IMG/VR virus record: IMGVR_UViG_3300050821_004154
Span: 1 to 24,885 of that record
Direction: 5' to 3' (one strand)
Length of the DNA: 24,885 bases
Source: a virus
Shown here: positions 20,616 through 24,885 of the stretch, one piece after another
Position numbering within the stretch: the stretch's first letter is position 1
How the letters are laid out: every line of letters begins with the position of its first letter
Position numbers and translations under genes: made by a program
The notes under the pieces: model-generated
Told to the model about the DNA's origin: nothing
Database searches by the model: none
The model's input: only the letters and a program-made list of their open reading frames with translations

Positions 20616-21632
20616 TTAGTTCGTGATGCTGTTCGCACCCGAAGAACGGACACGTCTAATCCAGTTCTGATTGGTAATTACCGACTTGAAAGCGAACTTC
20701 CAGCCGATTTTACGCGACTGCTGCAAGGGGTCAAGCTGACCGCCAGGAGCAACAACGTACACGCGAAGGTTCTGCAAATCACTGATCTGGAACGCGAACC
20801 GTGCAATACCGAACGAGGTGTAAACCTTGCTGGATTGACCGGCCGAGGTCTGAGCAGTAGCCGCAAACGCCGGGGAGTTCGAGCGAATAACGCGGAACCC
20901 ACCAAGCATTCCCACTTCACCGCGCCAGATTTTTTCCGGCGCACGGAACTGATTGGAAGCCTTGAAGTCCGGGTCCTTCAGAAGTCCAGCATAAACCTGC
21001 GGAGGAGTGACGAAAACATACTCGCCACCTTCGAAAGGTCGTCCGCCTTGATCCTGAAGTGCGGCATCAAGTTCAACCAGGTCGGGGTAACCGACCAGAT
21101 CGCTACCAAGCAGATTGGTGTCACCAGCTCGGTTGTTAGGATAGTACGTGTTGGTGGCGGCGTTTAGAACGTTAAAAATAAGCTGGTCATAGGTTTCTGC
21201 CGCTTGCAAACCTAGGACATAGATCGTCCGCTCGATCACATTGTGACGAGCTGTGATCTCTGAAAGATCAGACAATCGCACGACCGAACCGTATTGTTCA
21301 ACCGTGGCTTCAATTTGGTTTAGGGTAAGACCCACAGCATCCGGGGGGATGCCCTCAGTTAACTGCGTGGGAGTCGCGGCCACCGTGAGTTTCTCTTCAC
21401 GTACGAATCGAATCGTTTTCGAAGAGTTCGAAGGCAAGGGATGCTTGTCGCCGAACTGATCCAAAATGGTGTTGAACTCTGCGACTTCAAGCAGACGAGC
21501 CGACATATATGTAATAAGTTCGGCGGCTGTTGAACCCGCGTTACCCGCAGTCCCGAGAGTGACGGTTACAACGTCAGGGCCAAACCCGAAGAGGACGAAC
21601 ACAAAGTTCGTCAGAAACTTAATTAGATTCAT
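20616..21632 (-). CDS. Major capsid protein, N4-gp56 family
   Basis: HK97-fold capsid subunit (338 aa). Typical blocks are TVTLGTAGNAGSTAAELITY (23-42), ARLLEVAEFNTILDQFGDKHPLPSN (45-69), a strand of the type KTIRFVREEKL, LTEGIPPDAVGLTLNQIEATVEQYGSVV, ERTIYVLGLQAAETYDQLIF and a C-terminal GIARFAFQISDLQNLRVYVV. The N-terminus is odd: NLIKFLTNFVFVLFGFG is hydrophobic, unlike most capsid proteins of the family, which begin close to the TVT..GTAG block. The ATG has AGGAG only three bases away. Followed by a hairpin and preceded by the scaffold gene. Confidence 0.92.
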   Translation of the reverse strand: MNLIKFLTNFVFVLFGFGPDVVTVTLGTAGNAGSTAAELITYMSARLLEVAEFNTILDQFGDKHPLPSNSSKTIRFVREEKLTVAATPTQLTEGIPPDAVGLTLNQIEATVEQYGSVVRLSDLSEITARHNVIERTIYVLGLQAAETYDQLIFNVLNAATNTYYPNNRAGDTNLLGSDLVGYPDLVELDAALQDQGGRPFEGGEYVFVTPPQVYAGLLKDPDFKASNQFRAPEKIWRGEVGMLGGFRVIRSNSPAFAATAQTSAGQSSKVYTSFGIARFAFQISDLQNLRVYVVAPGGQLDPLQQSRKIGWKFAFKSVITNQNWIRRVRSSGANSITN

Positions 21633-21661
21633 ATTCTCCTCGTGATTGGGCCCGCTGTGGA

Positions 21662-22651
21662 TTACAGACTGACATCTTCAAACCGCATTCCTTGGAAACG
21701 CGCATCCCCATCTTGAATGAGTTGCTTGCGCGCATCATTGCCAGTGGGTTTGTTTCCCCGCCAAGTCGCTTCCTGCCAACCTTGTGTGTTGGTCACTGGC
21801 GCTGGAGGTGTTAGAGCTGAAGACTGAAGAGTCGGCTGTTGTCGCACAGTCGGGTTTACTTGGGGTGATACATTCGTGGTTTGCTGTGCTTGTTGGGGTT
21901 GACCTTGCTGATTCATGCCTTGATAGATGAGATACATTGATTTGTAGACCTCAGGGAGGCGTTGAGCCGCCACGGGATCATTCTCACCAATCTGAACCAT
22001 TTCCTTATACAAAGGAAAACTGTCCATGACTTTTTTATAGCCAGGACCTTCGATAAACTTTCCAAAGTCCGGAACTTCAGCGGTCGCCTGACGAATGGCC
22101 CGGAACCGATTAGTCTCGGCTAGGGTCGCACGCCACGGATCAAGCTGAGCTTGAATGGCTTCCTGCGTATGCTGAGACATTAGTTGTTCATATCGAACAC
22201 GATCTTTGTTTGTCGCAGCTTGCGCTACTTCATCGAAGAAATTAGGATTCCCATAATATTTATAAGGAGAATTGGTAGGCTGAGAAGTTTGAGACTGGGC
22301 TTGTGGCCGTTGTACTTGAACTTCATCTTTTAGAACAGCATTCGGATCAAGTCCATTTTTGGACAGAAAATCACGATACTTTGCAATGACCGAATCCTTG
22401 TGGGAGATACCAGCCACAGCGTCCTCAGCAGTATTGTAGACAGTTTCACCAGCTTTGATAAAAGGCTGATTAGTTGTCACGGCTTGTGGCTGCTGCTGGG
22501 GGTTTGTTCCAGACGCAACTTGTGGTTGCGACGCGGTTTGGACCTCTGGATTCAGGAACAATGAATCCCAGTCCTGATCTGCTCCCGGTGCTTTGCTCAT
22601 ATCAACTTGATGTGTGCTATAACCGGGTGACACGTTATTTACATCGGGCAT
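21662..22651 (-). CDS. Scaffolding protein candidate (329 aa)
   Basis: Gln/Pro/Asn-rich, acidic protein placed directly before the capsid gene, the classic scaffold position. Low-complexity N-terminus (ASQPQVASGTNPQQQPQAVT), a helical middle (KDSVIAKYRDFLSKNGL; FFDEVAQAATNKDRVRYEQLMSQHTQEA; RFRAIRQATAEVPDFGKFIEG), a second Gln-rich linker and a short basic/acidic C-terminus (NDARKQLIQDGDARFQGMRF). No enzymatic motif. AAGGA provides the ribosome site. Role from position and composition. Confidence 0.78.
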   Translation of the reverse strand: MPDVNNVSPGYSTHQVDMSKAPGADQDWDSLFLNPEVQTASQPQVASGTNPQQQPQAVTTNQPFIKAGETVYNTAEDAVAGISHKDSVIAKYRDFLSKNGLDPNAVLKDEVQVQRPQAQSQTSQPTNSPYKYYGNPNFFDEVAQAATNKDRVRYEQLMSQHTQEAIQAQLDPWRATLAETNRFRAIRQATAEVPDFGKFIEGPGYKKVMDSFPLYKEMVQIGENDPVAAQRLPEVYKSMYLIYQGMNQQGQPQQAQQTTNVSPQVNPTVRQQPTLQSSALTPPAPVTNTQGWQEATWRGNKPTGNDARKQLIQDGDARFQGMRFEDVSL

Positions 22652-22676
22652 TTTAGTCCTTGTGGGGCTGTGAATT

Positions 22677-23066
22677 TCACCCTTGTGAGGTGAGGTCGTC
22701 TTGGCCGACGAGAGTGATAGATCGAGCTATCTTGCGGAATTCCTCCGCCTCATCGACTGAAGCAGGGCGGCGTTGTGGCTGCTCCTGCGTTAAAAGTTTG
22801 ATGTCTCGTTCGATTTCGCCGGCCCAATAGATTCCTGCTTGGCAGTATCGGAGCTGTTGCTCGTCGAGCTTAAAGCCTTCTCGAAGAGTCGTTTCCATTG
22901 CAGCCTTCTTAACTCGGAATCGTTGCATGAGATACTGGAAAGCTGGCAAGATTGCAAGTGTCTTAAGGCTTTCTCGCAAATCTCCTGTAAGCTCTGGGAG
23001 CTTGGTGGTTTTGTCGAACTCGACAATATGGTAAACATGTTCAGGTTCCCTCTTGAATATATGCAT
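22677..23066 (-). CDS. Hypothetical protein between portal and scaffold (129 aa)
   Basis: Charged, mostly helical protein. It begins HIFKREPEHVYHIVEFDKTT, then helices LRESLKTLAILPAFQYLMQRFRVKKAAMETTLREG (31-65), LRYCQAGIYWAGEIERDI and VDEAEEFRKIARSI. Family not recognised; a head assembly or packaging helper is likely from context. Strong GAGGAG ribosome site just upstream, in the short gap that also holds the end of repeat copy 6. Confidence 0.75.
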   Translation of the reverse strand: MHIFKREPEHVYHIVEFDKTTKLPELTGDLRESLKTLAILPAFQYLMQRFRVKKAAMETTLREGFKLDEQQLRYCQAGIYWAGEIERDIKLLTQEQPQRRPASVDEAEEFRKIARSITLVGQDDLTSQG

Positions 23067-23077
23067 TTCTCCTCTTT

Positions 23078-23200
23078 CTAACCCCGTTTGTTGGCGAGGA
23101 GGGTTATAGCTATGACAACCGATGAAATGGCTATCACTATTTGAGACACTGATGCTGCGATATTTAACAGTGTTTCAAAGCCTATTTGCGCTTCCTGCAT
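23078..23200 (-). CDS. Single-pass membrane peptide (40 aa)
   Basis: Starts MQEAQIGFETLLNIAAS, with one hydrophobic helix (about 13-35, VSQIVIAISSVVIAITLL) and a short basic end ANKRG. ATG at 23200 has a clean AGGAG five bases upstream (23206-23210). Its stop TAG and the last codons (LLANKRG) are encoded by the antisense of repeat copy 6. The location after the portal gene is unusual for a membrane peptide; it could be a second holin-like, antiholin or ejection-related peptide. Function unknown. Confidence 0.78.
   Translation of the reverse strand: MQEAQIGFETLLNIAASVSQIVIAISSVVIAITLLANKRG
23079..23100 (+). repeat. Bipartite repeat copy 6 (antisense, at gene end)
   Basis: TAACCCCGTTT then GTTG (four-base spacer counting from the arm) then GCGAGGA. 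On the minus strand it encodes the last codons and the TAG stop of the 40-aa membrane peptide gene. Confidence 0.85.
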
Positions 23201-23210
23201 ATGAACTCCT

Positions 23211-23255
23211 GGGGGCTATGCGCCACGTGGTAAACCACTTGTTCGAGCATCCCCC
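23211..23255 (-). other. Structured intergenic RNA/DNA stem-loop between portal and membrane peptide
   Basis: GGGGG (23211-23215) plus ATGC (23218-23221) pair with GCAT (23247-23250) plus CCCCC (23251-23255), with a two-base bulge; inside, GTGG (23227-23230) pairs with CCAC (23235-23238). The outer stem base directly touches the AGGAG of the next gene. No U run. It may regulate translation of the 40-aa peptide or mark an RNA processing site. Confidence 0.65.
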
Positions 23256-23261
23256 TTGCTC

Positions 23262-24885
23262 CTAGTCTGATTCGCCTGGAGTATTGCCCAGGCCTTCGAG
23301 GCCTAGGCTAGTGGCTCCCATGTTTTGGGCGAAGTCTTTGATATGGGACATCAACCCGGCTCCAGGAATCTTGCCTTCGAACTGCGCCTTACGAGGCCGT
23401 CCGTCTTTCCCGGTTGAGGTCTGAGGTTTCGATTGCGCGATTCGCGCCTTTCCTTCCACGTCCATCATGGCTTCGAGCATCATCATCTCGATGTTCTTTT
23501 TCTCAGTGGCCATTTGTTGCATCTGAACTTGAGGCGGAGTATAAAGAAGTTTATTGACGTTCCGAACCTCGAAGGCTTTGAACAGTTCTTTCAAGGCTTC
23601 GTATTGATTGAGGAACGGCGATTGAGAAGCCAGATTAAATAGCGCAAGTAAATTCCGTTGGCGAATGACGCGATTACTCGCATAATTTGCAGCAACGAGA
23701 TCAAAATCCAAGGTACCAATCAGTTCCTCCGGTTGCATAACCACCCACTTTTTGATAGCTGGGTTTTCTCCGGTGATCTGAAACTCCATCGGGTCTGTGA
23801 TGTATTGTTGAACCATGCTAGCGCACATGGTTAAGGCGGGTTGAAGAATTTCTAGTTCAAGATTGCGAATGAACATTTTGAATCGAAAGTTCGATTCATT
23901 CATTACGGAGCTGATGCCTGTAGCAGTTTTGTTGTTCGAAGGAGAGCCTACTCCTTTTGAATAAAAGTCGCTGACACCTGAGGTGTTCTCGACGAGCATC
24001 TTGTAGACTTCCAGAATTTGGTAATCTCCCGGTGAAGGCGTGAAGAACGGGAGGGGCATGATAACTTTAGAAGGGTCTCCAACGACAGGGACCTTACCAC
24101 CTGGCGTATTGAACGAGTTGAGCGCTTCGTGATCGATGTCGGCATTGGTATCGAAAGCATAACGATGATTGATTCCTAAGTTCCAATTGTCCGTGATCAT
24201 GTTCACGAACTTGCACATGCCCTCAGTCAAATCTGAAATGATCTCGATTGCCCCGAGACCGAAGATTTCATTCGGTAGTCGAATAAAATTTGACATAACG
24301 ATCGGGCACTTTTTATGCATGAAGGGGATCGGACCGCTATATAAAAGTAGCGGAACCCCCGCATACACGGATCGCTTAAAGGGCGAATAGCCGGCTGCGC
24401 GATAACTTGCACGCAGGTCCTTCCAGGAAATCGCCTCAGCGTCCTCGCCATAGGTTATAATAGATTGAGTTTGCGCATATTCATCCCAGTGTTCGGCCAG
24501 GCGAATCACAGTATCCATCGGATTTTCTGGCGGACGAATATTATTGCTGACTCGTTTAACGAGAGTATCAAATGCTTCTGGGATATAGAGTGGTTGCTTC
24601 GACGGGTCCTGCATGGCCGCCTGAAGGCTTTGGGTTTGCTCCCGCATCATTTGTCCGAGGGTTCGCTCTGTGAGGTGAGCAACAATTCCTCCATCGGGAT
24701 CAACGAGAAGATCATAAACGTCGATGGGCAAAAATCGTGGACGGTTACGAGGAACCTGCTTTTGGGCCGGGCGGTATCCGAGAATGACAGGCTGCATAAC
24801 AGGCTGCATGGTGTTGGGGTCCATAGCTGGTTGCACAATCGGATTACCATCAGGCCCAATCGCTGGTATAGGTTGCGAATACGTG
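23262..24885 (-). CDS. Portal protein, N-terminus cut by right edge
   Basis: Dodecameric portal candidate; at least 541 residues are visible and the frame stays open to the window edge, so the GTG at 24836 need not be the start. Recognisable features: FLPIDVYDLLVDPDGGIVAH; the core KKCPIVMSNFIRLPNEIFGLGAIEIISDLTEGMCKFVNMITDNW; KVPVVGDPSKVIMPLPFF; GVSDFYSKGVGSPSNNKTATGISSVMNESNFRFKMFIRNLE (portal stem/clip region); then a helical C-terminal tail (barrel) and a disordered end. Order portal-scaffold-capsid supports this. Terminase genes are expected beyond the right edge. Confidence 0.88.
   Translation of the reverse strand, partial: TYSQPIPAIGPDGNPIVQPAMDPNTMQPVMQPVILGYRPAQKQVPRNRPRFLPIDVYDLLVDPDGGIVAHLTERTLGQMMREQTQSLQAAMQDPSKQPLYIPEAFDTLVKRVSNNIRPPENPMDTVIRLAEHWDEYAQTQSIITYGEDAEAISWKDLRASYRAAGYSPFKRSVYAGVPLLLYSGPIPFMHKKCPIVMSNFIRLPNEIFGLGAIEIISDLTEGMCKFVNMITDNWNLGINHRYAFDTNADIDHEALNSFNTPGGKVPVVGDPSKVIMPLPFFTPSPGDYQILEVYKMLVENTSGVSDFYSKGVGSPSNNKTATGISSVMNESNFRFKMFIRNLELEILQPALTMCASMVQQYITDPMEFQITGENPAIKKWVVMQPEELIGTLDFDLVAANYASNRVIRQRNLLALFNLASQSPFLNQYEALKELFKAFEVRNVNKLLYTPPQVQMQQMATEKKNIEMMMLEAMMDVEGKARIAQSKPQTSTGKDGRPRKAQFEGKIPGAGLMSHIKDFAQNMGATSLGLEGLGNTPGESD

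Noticed and set aside
1243-23100. The bipartite repeat as a phage RNA-polymerase promoter
   Set aside because: Copies occur in both orientations, several pointing against the only transcription direction of their region, and no phage RNA polymerase gene is visible; not excluded but not supported.
1243-23100. The bipartite repeat as a CRISPR array
   Set aside because: Copies are kilobases apart, in both orientations and largely coding; no regular spacers.
23211-23260. tRNA-like look of the portal-downstream stem-loop (G-rich 5' end, GTTCGAGC near the 3' end)
   Set aside because: Only about 45 bases long, no anticodon arm, and the GTTCGA lies on the untranscribed strand relative to the late operon.

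Overview
The window is a piece of a tailed double-stranded DNA bacteriophage genome, most likely a short-tailed (podovirus-type) phage. The evidence is a family A DNA polymerase and other replication and nucleotide genes on the left. On the right is a compact virion block with portal, scaffold, N4-gp56-type major capsid, adaptor, beta-propeller nozzle and very large internal virion proteins. Both ends cut through a gene: the polymerase lacks its N-terminus on the left and the portal lacks its N-terminus on the right. No bacterial chromosomal genes, rRNA, tRNA or CRISPR array were seen. The only host clue is weak: a predicted lipoprotein carries a 'FPDAP' stretch after its signal peptide, a feature I associate with exported proteins of Acidobacteria.

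Left arm (about 1-5036, all rightward). DNA polymerase I-type C-terminal half; three or four tiny hypothetical genes; a DUF3987-like AAA/primase-associated ATPase; an HNH endonuclease; a calcineurin-like phosphoesterase; an HD-domain phosphohydrolase; and a dATP/dGTP diphosphohydrolase-like protein. Starts and stops overlap tightly. This is a DNA replication and nucleotide-pool module.

A bidirectional rho-independent terminator at 5056-5080 separates this arm from the leftward late operon (24885 down to 5098). In the direction of transcription the late operon reads: portal, 40-aa membrane peptide, hypothetical, scaffold, major capsid protein, two small proteins, a Tlde1-like L,D-transpeptidase (candidate lysin), a histidine phosphatase, two paralogous adaptor proteins (the second with an inserted Ig/FnIII-like domain), a lipoprotein, a 1043-aa nozzle protein, a tail-associated protein, an XhlA-like holin candidate, several internal virion protein candidates including one of 1629 aa, and finally an orphan integrase core-binding-like domain. 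Ten junctions in this operon are TAATG or ATGA/GTGA overlaps, which points to translational coupling.

The most unusual observation is a bipartite short repeat, (T/G)AACCCCGTTT-N2-4-GCGAGGA, present in seven copies and both orientations. Two copies are identical over 20 bases and bridge a stop codon to the next ATG in front of two unrelated genes (HD phosphohydrolase and histidine phosphatase). Four others lie antisense near gene ends. The histidine phosphatase gene is bracketed by an inverted pair. It resembles the start-associated sequences of some mycobacteriophages or the footprint of a gene-cassette exchange system, and I do not recognise it as a described element.
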